From assembly GCA_945897725.1 (NCBI GenBank), contig CAMDFR010000005.1:1-64000 (forward strand): a stretch of 64,000 bases of DNA, in the 5' to 3' direction. A model generated the notes under the pieces. The model was given only the letters and a program-made list of their open reading frames with translations, made no database searches and was not told the origin of the DNA. Positions 9,311 through 18,800 of the stretch are shown here, piece after piece (position 1 is the first letter of the stretch; each line of letters opens with the position of its first letter). This DNA comes from Chitinophaga pinensis (lineage in GTDB: Bacteria; Bacteroidota; Bacteroidia; Chitinophagales; CAMDFR01). Both the position numbers and the translations under genes were made by a program.

Positions 9311-9357
9311 AAATACTGTTCATCTTCTTTCTGAGCCCTATGCTTCAGACAGTACTT
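9311..9357 (-). promoter_or_regulatory. Hairpin in the pnp leader
   Basis: In the minus-strand transcript AAGTACTGT (complement of 9349-9357) can pair with ACAGTATTT (complement of 9311-9319), nine pairs with one G-U. An inner TCTGA/TCAGA stem extends the fold. It ends about 25 nt before the pnp ATG. In enterobacteria pnp controls itself through a leader hairpin cut by RNase III; the same here is only an analogy. Confidence 0.4.
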
Positions 9358-9403
9358 CGTTAATAATATATTAATTTGAAAATGACAATTGATAGGAGAT
9401 AAA

Positions 9404-9436
9404 AATAAAATTGCCCACAAAGGACTTGTGGGCAAT
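9404..9436 (-). terminator. Intrinsic terminator after rpsO
   Basis: TTGCCCACAA (9411-9420) pairs perfectly with TTGTGGGCAA (9426-9435), and Ts follow on the minus strand. It lies 10 bp after the rpsO stop and should limit read-through into pnp. Confidence 0.85.
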
Positions 9437-9445
9437 CTGAATATC

Positions 9446-9715
9446 TTATTTTCTTAAACCAAGCTTCTCAAGTATTGCTCTATATCGAGTAATATCTGTT
9501 TTATGAAGATAAGTTAATAATCTTTTTCTTTTACCTACTAATTTCAATAATGAACGAGTAGAAGAAAAATCTTTTTTATTTGATTTTAAGTGTTCAGACA
9601 TATGTAAAATTCTGTCTGTAAAAAGGGCAATTTGTACTTCTGAAACACCTGTATTTGTTTCGCTGCCACCGTGAGTTTTAAAAATCTCTTTTTTTGATTC
9701 TGAAGTTAATTTCAT
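9446..9715 (-). CDS. rpsO: 30S ribosomal protein S15
   Basis: The 89-residue protein matches S15 along its length, including the TGVSEVQIA segment and the C-terminal [13 protein letters not shown] region that contacts 16S rRNA helices 20-22. S15 is a primary binder in assembly of the small-subunit platform. The gene has its own strong promoter and terminator and precedes pnp. A hairpin in its 68-nt leader could be a site of S15 autoregulation. Confidence 0.98.
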   Translation of the reverse strand: MKLTSESKKEIFKTHGGSETNTGVSEVQIALFTDRILHMSEHLKSNKKDFSSTRSLLKLVGKRKRLLTYLHKTDITRYRAILEKLGLRK

Positions 9716-9733
9716 TTTTTTCTAAAGTTGTTT

Positions 9734-9757
9734 GTATTGTGTCCTCTTTTACAATAC
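9734..9757 (-). promoter_or_regulatory. Leader hairpin of rpsO
   Basis: GTATTGT (9734-9740) and ACAATAC (9751-9757) form a 7-bp perfect stem in the leader, about 20 nt before the ATG. S15 represses its own translation through leader structures in several phyla; that role is inferred here. Confidence 0.4.
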
Positions 9758-9787
9758 CGTTAAAAATCTTTTCTTTTATTTGAGGTG

Positions 9788-9818
9788 CAAAAATAACATC
9801 TATTTCGGGAAATACAAA
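9788..9818 (-). promoter_or_regulatory. Promoter of rpsO (TTTG-N19-TATTTTTG)
   Basis: On the minus strand TTTG (9815-9818) and TATTTTTG (9788-9795) are 19 nt apart, a near-ideal Bacteroidota housekeeping promoter. Transcription should start near 9783. Confidence 0.75.
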
Positions 9819-9912
9819 ATTTAACTACAGAAATACGCTGATTTCTATTAAAATATTTCTCTGATGATATTTCAGCTATGAGTAGCGCTCTCGTAATTGG
9901 CTAAATTTAAGC

Positions 9913-10758
9913 CTAATTCTTAAACAACATCAATAAATCTCCAATCCTCTGTTTCAAGTCTTTTCGATGCACAATCATATCTAAAAAGCCATTTTCCAAT
10001 GTCTGTTCTGCCGATTGAAATCCTTCTGGTAATTCTTTTCTAATGGTCTCCTTTACCACCCTCGGACCGGCAAAGCCAATCAAAGCCTTCGGTTCAGCCA
10101 TATTTATATCACCTAACATAGCATAAGATGCGGTCACTCCTCCAGTGGTTGGATCTGTCATCAAGGAAATATAAGGTAATTTTGCTGCCGATAACTGGGT
10201 CAACTTAGCTGATGATTTCACCATTTGCATCAATGAAAAGGCAGATTCCATCATTCTAGCTCCGCCAGATTTTGAGATAATCAAAAGCCCTGCTTTTTTA
10301 CGAATCGCTTCATCCACCGCACGAGCTATCTTCTCTCCTACTACCGATCCCATACTTCCACCAATAAAAGTAAAATCCATGGCAGCAATAATTAGAGGAT
10401 TGCCATGTACCTTGCCTTCCGCAACAGTCATGGCATCGCTCATTCCCGTCTTCTTTTGTGCCGCTTTTATCTTATCTGCGTAAGGCTTCTCATCTACAAA
10501 ATCAAGAAAATCGATGGGTTCAATTTCCTTAAAAAGTCTTTTAAATCTATTGTCATCAAACAATATCTCAAAGTATTGCATAGAGCCAATTCTTGAATGA
10601 TAGTCGCACTTCGTACAAACATATAAATTGTCCTTCAGTTCCTCCTGTTCTAATGTTTTCTTACAAGATGGACATTGATACCAAAGACCGTCTGGCGTTT
10701 CCTTTTTGTCACTAGTTTCTGTTGTAATTCCTTGTTTATTTCTTTTCCACCAAGCCAT
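9913..10758 (-). CDS. accD: Acetyl-CoA carboxylase carboxyltransferase subunit beta
   Basis: The 281-residue protein starts with a zinc ribbon (Cys29, Cys32, Cys48, Cys51) followed by the crotonase-fold carboxyltransferase domain, which contains SKSGGARMMES and the TDPTTGGVTASYAMLGD oxyanion region. With AccA it moves the carboxyl group from biotin to acetyl-CoA, making malonyl-CoA for fatty acid synthesis. Length and motifs are normal. It lies between rnr and rpsO on the same strand but more than 100 bp from either, so it is probably transcribed separately. Confidence 0.97.
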   Translation of the reverse strand: MAWWKRNKQGITTETSDKKETPDGLWYQCPSCKKTLEQEELKDNLYVCTKCDYHSRIGSMQYFEILFDDNRFKRLFKEIEPIDFLDFVDEKPYADKIKAAQKKTGMSDAMTVAEGKVHGNPLIIAAMDFTFIGGSMGSVVGEKIARAVDEAIRKKAGLLIISKSGGARMMESAFSLMQMVKSSAKLTQLSAAKLPYISLMTDPTTGGVTASYAMLGDINMAEPKALIGFAGPRVVKETIRKELPEGFQSAEQTLENGFLDMIVHRKDLKQRIGDLLMLFKN

Positions 10759-10864
10759 AATTCCTACGTTATTTTAAAAATGATGCTCCATTGTAGAGCA
10801 TAAAAAATCGCTAAACATTGATTTTATTCAATGCAATTCTACATATTTTTTTCAATATATAATA

Positions 10865-13030
10865 CTAAAAGTCGACATCCTCGGCCAACTCAAACTCAAT
10901 TTGCTTTTTCGCTAAATCAACTTTAGAGACTATTACTTTTAAAGCATCGCCAAATCGATAAGTCAATGCAGAACTTTTCGCTTTGAGGGTAAAGTTATTC
11001 TCATCATAGATAAAAGAATCATAACCGAGTTTCATCACAGGTACAAAACCTTCACATTTATTATCTTTCAACTCCACAAAAATACCATTAGCAATAATCC
11101 CAGATATGATACCGTCAAACTCAGTACCGATTTTATCCATTAAAAATTCACATTGCTTATATTTGGTCGCTTCCCTTTCTGCTTCGGCAGCCATTCTCTC
11201 CATGTTGCTGCAATGAACACATTGTTCTTCCAATTCATCTGCACTTAAAGGTGGTTTTTCTTCAGCTAAACACTCTTCCAAAATACGATGGACCATCACG
11301 TCTGGGTATCTTCGAATAGGAGATGTAAAATGGGTATAATAATCGAAAGCCAAGCCAAAGTGTCCTATATTAGTCGTTGTATAAATAGCCTTTGCCATGC
11401 TTCGTATGCCCAATTGTTCCAATAAATTTTGCTCGGGCTTTCCTTTGATCAATTTAAAAAAGTCATTCAGCTGAAAAGCAATATTCTTGGGGTCTTCAAA
11501 CTTAATATTATGTCCGAATCGCTTCGCCATCTCCGAAAAATTTTGCAACTTGGTCATATCCGGCACATCATGTATACGATATACCATAGGGACGCTCTTT
11601 GTTTTTACCTTTAATTTGGAAACATACATGGCTACAGATTTGTTGGCCAAAAGCATAAAGTCTTCGATCAACATGTGTGCCTCCTTTCTCTCCTTTGTAT
11701 AGACATCTATTGGTTTGCCTGTTTCATCCAAAATAAATCTGACCTCGGCTGCTTCAAATGTAATAGCACCCTTAGCAATTTTATCCTTTCTTAAAGTCAA
11801 AGCAATGGTATTCAACATCAAAACATCCTCAGAAAATTCACTCTCTTTTCCTTCAATCAATTCTTGTGCTTCTTCATATGAAAAGCGTTTCGATGACTTG
11901 ATAACGGTTCTTCCAAAAGAATAGGTTTTAATTTTATGCTGATGATCAAATTCAAAGATGGCTGCAAAACATAGTTTTTCTTCATCTGGTCGTAAAGAGC
12001 AAATAAAATTAGATAATCGCTCCGGGAACATCGGACACACTCGATCTGGTAAATACACCGAAGTGCTTCTTTCAAAGGCTTCTTTATCCAATGATGTACC
12101 TTGTTTCACATAGTGAGATACATCTGCAATATGGACGCCTACTTCCCAATTGCCATTAGGCAATCGTTGAATAGACAAAGCATCATCAAAATCTTTTGCA
12201 TCCGCTGGGTCAATGGTAAAAGTAGTAATAGTCCTATAATCCAATCGTTTTGCTATTTCTTCCTTAGAAATAATCTCTGAAATAGCTTCACTTTCTTCAA
12301 TAACACTTGGAGGAAATGAAATACTAAATCCTTTGTCGATCAAAATAGACTTCATCTCCAAATCACTATTCGTCGTTGTTCCCAGTATTTCTAATACTTC
12401 GCCTTCTGGATTTTTCATGTCTCTCTCCCATCGCACAATATTTACCAAGGCTTTGGCTCCATCTTTGGCTCCTTTCAATTTGGCTAATGGAATAAAAATA
12501 TCGAAAGGCATTTTCTCAGAATTACAAGCCAAAAACGCAAACTTATCACTCACCTGAAGGGTACCGATAAACTGGGTTTTATTTCGCTTCACAATTTCAA
12601 TAACCTCTGCTTCTGGTCTACTGCTTTTCTTGAAGATGTTAGCAATAACTGTATCACCATCAAGCGCTGTATTTAAGTTTCTATTCGAAATAAAAGCGTC
12701 TCTATCAAGTTGTGAAGACATCAAAAAGGCAGAACCAGTCTTTGTCATATCAATTTTACCTTCCACATGATTTTTACCTGAACTCTTTGTTGTTAGCTTC
12801 ACTTTATTCCCTCCAATAATATCAATTTTGCTTTGTTCATGCAAAATATTGATGGCTAACTCACTCACTTCAAGACTATATTTACTCAACATCTTTTTTA
12901 GAATGGTTGCCTTGCTCACTACTTTGTCTGAATGACTTTTTAGATAATGTAGTAAATATTTATCAGGACTTTCGGTAGAAGATGGATGAATGCTATCTTT
13001 ATTCTTATTGATCTTTTTCTTTTTTGGCAT
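10865..13030 (-). CDS. rnr: Ribonuclease R (VacB/RNase II family)
   Basis: The 721-residue protein carries an N-terminal winged-helix-like and cold-shock region, the RNB catalytic domain with DPADAKDFDDALSI near residues 272-285 (the Asp cluster binds Mg2+), and a C-terminal S1 domain (about 640-715). RNase R is a 3'-5' exoribonuclease that passes through structured RNA. The N terminus is rich in Lys (PKKKKINKNKD), common in RNase R of this phylum. The gene is 106 bp upstream of accD on the same strand, so co-transcription is possible but not shown. Confidence 0.95.
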   Translation of the reverse strand: MPKKKKINKNKDSIHPSSTESPDKYLLHYLKSHSDKVVSKATILKKMLSKYSLEVSELAINILHEQSKIDIIGGNKVKLTTKSSGKNHVEGKIDMTKTGSAFLMSSQLDRDAFISNRNLNTALDGDTVIANIFKKSSRPEAEVIEIVKRNKTQFIGTLQVSDKFAFLACNSEKMPFDIFIPLAKLKGAKDGAKALVNIVRWERDMKNPEGEVLEILGTTTNSDLEMKSILIDKGFSISFPPSVIEESEAISEIISKEEIAKRLDYRTITTFTIDPADAKDFDDALSIQRLPNGNWEVGVHIADVSHYVKQGTSLDKEAFERSTSVYLPDRVCPMFPERLSNFICSLRPDEEKLCFAAIFEFDHQHKIKTYSFGRTVIKSSKRFSYEEAQELIEGKESEFSEDVLMLNTIALTLRKDKIAKGAITFEAAEVRFILDETGKPIDVYTKERKEAHMLIEDFMLLANKSVAMYVSKLKVKTKSVPMVYRIHDVPDMTKLQNFSEMAKRFGHNIKFEDPKNIAFQLNDFFKLIKGKPEQNLLEQLGIRSMAKAIYTTTNIGHFGLAFDYYTHFTSPIRRYPDVMVHRILEECLAEEKPPLSADELEEQCVHCSNMERMAAEAEREATKYKQCEFLMDKIGTEFDGIISGIIANGIFVELKDNKCEGFVPVMKLGYDSFIYDENNFTLKAKSSALTYRFGDALKVIVSKVDLAKKQIEFELAEDVDF

Positions 13031-13124
13031 AACACGAAGATAGTTATTTCTTATGGCAGCTCATCCATTTAGTAATTAACATATCGTTAAAATCTCAAGC
13101 GCTTCAAAGAAAAGAACTTCAGGT

Positions 13125-14225
13125 TTACTCTTCGTCATGAAATACTAAAGGTGCCTCAGGATCCATGGAAAGAATCCATGCTCGAATGAGGGCAACGCCT
13201 TCCACATGAATGAGATGACGCCCCAACTCAGGCATCATAACTCCAGGATGAATGGAATTCATCCTCAAATACAAAATAGAAGAGTCTGGTTGACCAGGAA
13301 CAATATCATACAAGGCGCCCACACTGCCTATGCCTGCTGCAATTGGTGTTTTAAATATCCCTAGTTTAGTTGGATTTCTTTCTAATGTTGTGAGAATTAG
13401 GCCGCTGGTCGCAGCTGGTCCTTCATTTCTATGGCAATGGCCACAATTGTTTTCTAGATAAGCAATGGCTCTATCTTGTATCGATCCAGTAGTGGAGTCG
13501 TCCCACTTTGCAGACAGTGGAGAAGTCGCTGGACAAGATAGCTTTTTGAGGATACCTAATGAAGCCCATTTATCGAGTTGATTCCTATAACTTCCATCAG
13601 GATAGTTTAATTTAAAATTGAGGTTTCTTATTTTGGGTCCAATAGGCGTCAACTCCCCATTGTTCCAATGACAGCCCTTGCACTGATTTTTGTTAGGGAT
13701 AGAATAATTCACAGACATTGATTGACCATGCATATCTATCCAACTAACTTTTTTATCACCACCTCCTAATTTTAAAAAAGCTTCTGTTTGTTCATCATTC
13801 CAAATGTATGGCAACGCTTCCCAACCATCGGTTCGATGGATCAACAATCTCGTTTCTATGATTCGTCTTCCCTTCAAAGAATCTCTTTCATCATTTTGAT
13901 AGTAAAAATTTTTAATCAGGCAAGAACCAATGGGGAAATCCAAAACATCTTTGTCGTTATAGTCAACAGATTTATCTTTTGGCATATAAAGAAATCTCGC
14001 CTTATGAGCATAATCGGTAAAAAGCGGGGTAATCAATCCATAGGGTACAAGTTCTTTAGATGGTTTCAATAAACGAATATCCCCAGTAAAAAAATGGTAG
14101 TCCGATAATTTTTGAAATGCTACTGAATCAATAATAACCTTGTCCTCTTTGAAAACGCTATCGCATCTTGATAAAGAGAAGATGAGCGCAACAAACCATA
14201 AAAAAATGAGGAACCTTTGATTCAT
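13125..14225 (-). CDS. SO_2930 family diheme c-type cytochrome
   Basis: The 366-residue product has a signal peptide with Cys21 in an imperfect lipobox (FSLSRC), so it may be anchored. Two haem c sites are seen: CKGCH at 182-186 and CGHCH at 261-265. The first stands before the conserved stretch ELTPIGPKIRNLN. This layout matches the SO_2930 family of diheme cytochromes (TIGR03806, as I recall it). The gene follows the beta-helix gene by 9 bp on the same strand, so the two are very probably co-transcribed. That pairing is the known context in Shewanella. Its electron partner and reaction are unknown. Confidence 0.8.
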   Translation of the reverse strand: MNQRFLIFLWFVALIFSLSRCDSVFKEDKVIIDSVAFQKLSDYHFFTGDIRLLKPSKELVPYGLITPLFTDYAHKARFLYMPKDKSVDYNDKDVLDFPIGSCLIKNFYYQNDERDSLKGRRIIETRLLIHRTDGWEALPYIWNDEQTEAFLKLGGGDKKVSWIDMHGQSMSVNYSIPNKNQCKGCHWNNGELTPIGPKIRNLNFKLNYPDGSYRNQLDKWASLGILKKLSCPATSPLSAKWDDSTTGSIQDRAIAYLENNCGHCHRNEGPAATSGLILTTLERNPTKLGIFKTPIAAGIGSVGALYDIVPGQPDSSILYLRMNSIHPGVMMPELGRHLIHVEGVALIRAWILSMDPEAPLVFHDEE

Positions 14226-14234
14226 AAATCAATC

Positions 14235-15482
14235 TTACTTATTCAACTTTTCTTTGTACCAAGAAGGATCTGTACGAACAATTATGTTTGCGATTTCAAA
14301 TTGTTTCGCATCTATCTGTAGCTTTTTAAACTGTTGCCCTGCATCTAAATTCACTACCTGAGCATTTCCATTGTTCTTAATTGAAATTGCTTTATCACCA
14401 GCCAGTTGACCAGTTTTCATGTCTACATTGGCAGGGTTATAAATCCCATCAATAATAATTTCTGGAATGTTGGCACCAAACATCTGTGCCACCAAGCCAC
14501 CCATTGGTTTACTTATGTCGGGCTTTTTAGCACCATTTGTATAGACATTATCGTGAATGAATATTCCATTATAAAATGGATCATACAAACTATCTGTAAT
14601 AGGTGTTCCTAACAATAAATAGCTAACAACGGCTGTTCCAACAGTATGATGATTACTAATTTTATTATTAAAAAATTCTACTTTATCGGATGATAAAATA
14701 AACGAACCTGTACCCGCTGGAACCATGGCAACCGTATTGCCTAAGGGTGCAAAATTTACATGATTATTGTTGATGATTTCATTGTCAAACACCCTAATAT
14801 TCATTCCATATTTAATAGGAATATTAGGCAAATCAAAAATACAAATACCACCAGTATTGTTCTCTGCTTTGTTTTTATAGACTTCTGCATTCATTGAATT
14901 TTCGATTTCAATGCCCGCTACATTTTCATGAACATAATTATTTCTAACAATAATATTTTTGGATTGCCCTACATAAATTCCTGCATCAGAGGCTCCGAAC
15001 ACTTCACAATCTTGAATCAGCACATTTTCACATGTCACAGGATACAAGGCATAAGATCCATTGCTAGAATCAGGACCATTTGTCCATCCAACCTTTACAC
15101 TTGAGATGCTTAGATCTTTGCATTCTTGAGCTTTGATAATATCACCTTTGGTATCAAACATCGAAAATCCCTCTAATGTCAAATGATGGCAAGCCGATAT
15201 TTTTAGGCCTTCTGCACCTTCTGTCTGCCCCTTGAAAGAAATGATGGTTTTATCTTTTCCTTGGCCCTTTAGAGTGATATTATTTAGCTTATCAATCGAT
15301 AATGGTTTGGTAAATTGAAAAGTCCCTTCGGGCAATTCAATCACATCGCCGTCCTTCGCCATAATCAACTTTTCTTGCAAATTGGATACTACCTCATCTT
15401 TTTTCATGACATTGCTTTTAGTTTGACATCCAATTACAAAAGTCATCAACAGAGCACTTAGCATTAAACTGATATTTTTCAT
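14235..15482 (-). CDS. Parallel beta-helix lipoprotein (SO_2929 family)
   Basis: The 415-residue product has a clear lipobox (FVIGC, Cys19). Repeating short strands of the pectate-lyase/NosD-like beta-helix type fill residues 50-330, such as NNITLKGQGKDKTIISFKG and IIVRNNYVHENVAGIEIEN. From memory it fits the SO_2929 family (TIGR03805), found beside SO_2930 diheme cytochromes. Beta helices often bind or cleave polysaccharides, but no lyase or hydrolase active site was recognised. The cytochrome gene lies 9 bp downstream, and a -7 promoter element lies upstream. The operon assignment is firm; substrate and role are unknown. Confidence 0.75.
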   Translation of the reverse strand: MKNISLMLSALLMTFVIGCQTKSNVMKKDEVVSNLQEKLIMAKDGDVIELPEGTFQFTKPLSIDKLNNITLKGQGKDKTIISFKGQTEGAEGLKISACHHLTLEGFSMFDTKGDIIKAQECKDLSISSVKVGWTNGPDSSNGSYALYPVTCENVLIQDCEVFGASDAGIYVGQSKNIIVRNNYVHENVAGIEIENSMNAEVYKNKAENNTGGICIFDLPNIPIKYGMNIRVFDNEIINNNHVNFAPLGNTVAMVPAGTGSFILSSDKVEFFNNKISNHHTVGTAVVSYLLLGTPITDSLYDPFYNGIFIHDNVYTNGAKKPDISKPMGGLVAQMFGANIPEIIIDGIYNPANVDMKTGQLAGDKAISIKNNGNAQVVNLDAGQQFKKLQIDAKQFEIANIIVRTDPSWYKEKLNK

Positions 15483-15517
15483 GCTTTATATTTTTTTTGA
15501 TACAGAAAGAACATTTG

Positions 15518-15525
15518 CAAAAATA
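15518..15525 (-). promoter_or_regulatory. -7 promoter element of the beta-helix/cytochrome operon
   Basis: TATTTTTG on the minus strand matches TAnnTTTG and is followed by CAAA, placing the transcription start about 30 nt before the ATG. The -33 box is weak. Confidence 0.5.
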
Positions 15526-15597
15526 CGATTATTTAAAAAATTGGAAGCCGTAAAAAAAATGAATCAAGCAATAATAATTTTTAGTTTCTAGGCTTTT

Positions 15598-15732
15598 GTG
15601 CGTGTGGCTTGGCAAGAGTAGATTCCTACTATGCAATACAATTCAGCCAACAGGCTATCCACTTATAGTCCTCGGCAATGCTGCACATATACTGCGCCAT
15701 TGCCTGTGGGCTATCGTTTCTATCCTTCACGC
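15598..15732 (+). repeat. Double-hairpin interspersed element E1
   Basis: This is the longest and most degenerate copy. A start resembling GGGCGTGCC (here TGCGTGTGGC) is followed by stem 1, TTGGC (15609-15613) with GCCAA (15646-15650). Then come the core CAGGCTATCCACTTATAGTC and stem 2, GGCAATG (15674-15680) with CATTGCC (15698-15704). The end reads GGGCTATCG and then CTATCCTTCACGC. Ends and core match the other copies while the stems do not. Confidence 0.7.
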
Positions 15733-15793
15733 GCTATAATTAGAAAAACCTGAAGATCCCCGGATCAATTGAGAAATTCATTTACGAAAAAAC

Positions 15794-15824
15794 AAAACCT
15801 CCATGAAAAATACATGGAGGTTTT
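15794..15824 (-). terminator. Intrinsic terminator after the 1696-aa surface protein gene
   Basis: AAAACCTCCATG (15794-15805) pairs perfectly with CATGGAGGTTTT (15813-15824), 25 bp after the stop on the minus strand. It marks the end of the adhesin/PorP locus. Confidence 0.85.
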
Positions 15825-15849
15825 AAATATTTCTTGTCAATCAAAATGA

Positions 15850-18800
15850 CTATCTAAGCAATGTTATATTGCCGCTTTTATTTGTCTTTTTACCAGTGAG
15901 CTTGCTGTTGGCGACAGCATACCATACATAGGTACTCATTGGTTGTTCCCTATCTTTAAACATGCCATCCCATCCTTTGCCTTTTTGAAAATCTGGATAG
16001 TTAAATACCTGTTCTCCCCAACGATTCACAACGATAAAAGATTCAAGTTCTAAATAAGGAGTCATTACTAATCTAAATATATCATTCACCCCGTCTCCAT
16101 TTGGTGAGAATCCTGTAGGAGCTATAATATCATCTACGGGTAACACCTCAATAAAGATACTATCTTTAGCAATACATCCAGTGCTATTCACGGTGGTAAT
16201 ATAATACCATTGACTAGTAGCAGGGTTAGAACTTGTAGGATTGGAAGTTGTACTGGATACTGAAGCCGCTGGTCGCCATGAAATAATGCTATCACCCACA
16301 TTCAGTAAGTTAGCAAAAAGACTAAGTGCTGTGCCTCTCAGAATAATACTGTCTGGTGCAGGTACAATTTGTACCAAGGCAGGAACAATATTCACCACCT
16401 GAATAATACTATCCTTACAATTATTCAAATCTGTTGCCACCACGGTGTATGAAGCACTTTGCGATGGATACACTATAGTTGGATTTGCTGTAGAAGTAGT
16501 GCCATCAGGAAGTCTCCACAAATAACTATTAGCTCCTGAAGCCCATAAAAGTGCAGGAAAGCCACTACAAATCGAAGTATCTCGAATGTTGATGATTGGT
16601 AGCTGATTGATGTTCACAATTACTGAATCCCTATTAACACAACCATTCAAATCTGTAATCGTAACTGTGTACTGAGTAGTAAAGTTCGGAGAAACCAAAA
16701 TAGAACTAGTGGTAAAACCTCCCGTCCAAAGTAGACTTCCGACACCAGTTGCGCTTAAACGCGCTCGCTCTGTCCTACAGATGGTAGTATCATTCCCTGC
16801 ATTAATGAATGGTAGGGGATTGATAATAAGATTTGTTGTTAAGACGCTATCACAATTATAAATGTTCACCAAGGTATCAATATAGGTACCACTTGTGCTT
16901 TGATTGGCACCTCCACAAAAGAATACTTGACCGATACATCTATTCACAGTCCTAGTCAAGTAAGTTTGAGGATTCACAAACAAATTGGTTCTGATCACGG
17001 AATCACAGCCATTACTATTGCTCAATGAATCATAAAAAATACCACTAGCAAATTGATTGGCACCACCACAGAAATAGAAGGCACCATTACAAATATTAAT
17101 CGTTCGAACTCCTTGCAATAACGGGGCAACGCTAAGATTAGTAGTGAGAATACTGTCACAAGCTGTATAAGCAACCAAAGTGTCATAATAACTTCCAGAA
17201 GCAGTTTGAGCTGAACCTCCACATACAAAACTTGTTCCTAAGCAAATATTAATATTTCTTGTAAAGCTTGATAATGGAAGAATAGTTAAATTGGTAGTAA
17301 GTATACTGTCGCAACTTACATAGTTGACTAAGGTGTCATAATAAACGCCAGTGATTTTTCTCCAAGAACCTTGTGCGAAAATAGAATCTCCAAAACATCG
17401 ACTAAAGCTCAGGGAATTGGTGCTTATTGGTAAGACGGTAAGATTTGTAACAATGATACTATCGCATCCACCAACATTTATCATGGTATCTCGATAAACG
17501 CCACTTGTGCTATAGGTATGTATTCCAACAGATAGTGTGTTACCAGTACAAAACTGAATGTTTTGTGTTACGTTGCTAAGAGGTACAAAGGACAGATTGG
17601 TTGTGACCATAGAATCACAAAGTGCTCCCGAGCGTAATATAGTATCCAAATAGGTGCCCGCGGTCGAGTAACTATGTCCATTAAAGAGATAAGTTACACC
17701 CGTACATCGGATAATATTAGAAGTGGTTCTAGGCACGGTGTCAACGATAAGATTCGTGGTAACAATACTATCGCAACCAATAATCGAAATGAGCGTATCT
17801 CTGTAGGTTCCTGCAGCAGAGTATGAATGAATACCGACAGAGACGGTTCTACCAGAACAGATACGAAGATTTTGTGTTCTTCCTGTGGATGGATCCATCA
17901 CAATAATTGAAATCAAAACAGAATCGCATCCTGGCCTGTCAATGGTATCCCGATAGGTTCCAGCAGACCGGTACACATGTCCATTGATGACAAGACTTCG
18001 ACCTGAGCATAACCTGACAACCTGTGTATGAGTTGGAACGGAAGAGGTATAGAAAACAGTGGTAGTAACAAAGCTATCACAGGACAAATAATTGACAAAA
18101 GTATCTGCATATGTACCAGCTAAAGTATAAATACGTGAACCGACACGTACGGTATCACCAAGACAAATACCAAAACTAAGCGGTAAACTAGAAGAAGGTA
18201 TCACTGCGATGGTAGTAACAACAGTACTATCACAGGCACCACCTCTAGAAATCAAATCTGTGAAAGTACCAGCTGTGGTATGATAACTCGAACCCACCGA
18301 AATACCTGTCCCGCTCTCACAAATGGTAAAGGATTGCCGAAAAATTGGTACTGTGTCTGCTATCAGAACGGTTGTCAATACACTATCACAACCTGTGAAA
18401 TTCCTGAAGGTATCCAGATATGAGCCAGCGGTTGTATATACGTGTGAGCCGACGACAACATATCCACCAGGACAAATACGAACAGGATTCGTATATGCCG
18501 AAACGGCTCGAATACTTAAGTTCGTAATCACCACACTATCACATCTACCACCACCCCTTACAAAGGTATCTCTGTATGTTCCTGCAGTTGAATAACTATG
18601 TATCCCAACACGAGTTACCACTCCAGGGCAGGTACTGATGTTCTGATTGAAAACAAAATAAGGACCAATGGCAATCGTTGTGATATTGATGACTTCGCAA
18701 CCATAATAAGTAAGGAGCGTATCTATAAAAGTACCTGCAGTTGTATAGCGATGTGTTCCAATTCTCACTGTATCACCTGTACAAATGGTCACTGAAGAGA

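Larger units (their letters stand above)
15483..15849. other. 367-bp intergenic gap with promoter, hairpin element and terminator
   Basis: This stretch separates the beta-helix gene from the end of the 1696-aa surface protein gene. It contains the -7 promoter element of the former, double-hairpin repeat element E1 (15598-15732) and the terminator of the latter. No protein-coding frame was seen. Confidence 0.7.
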
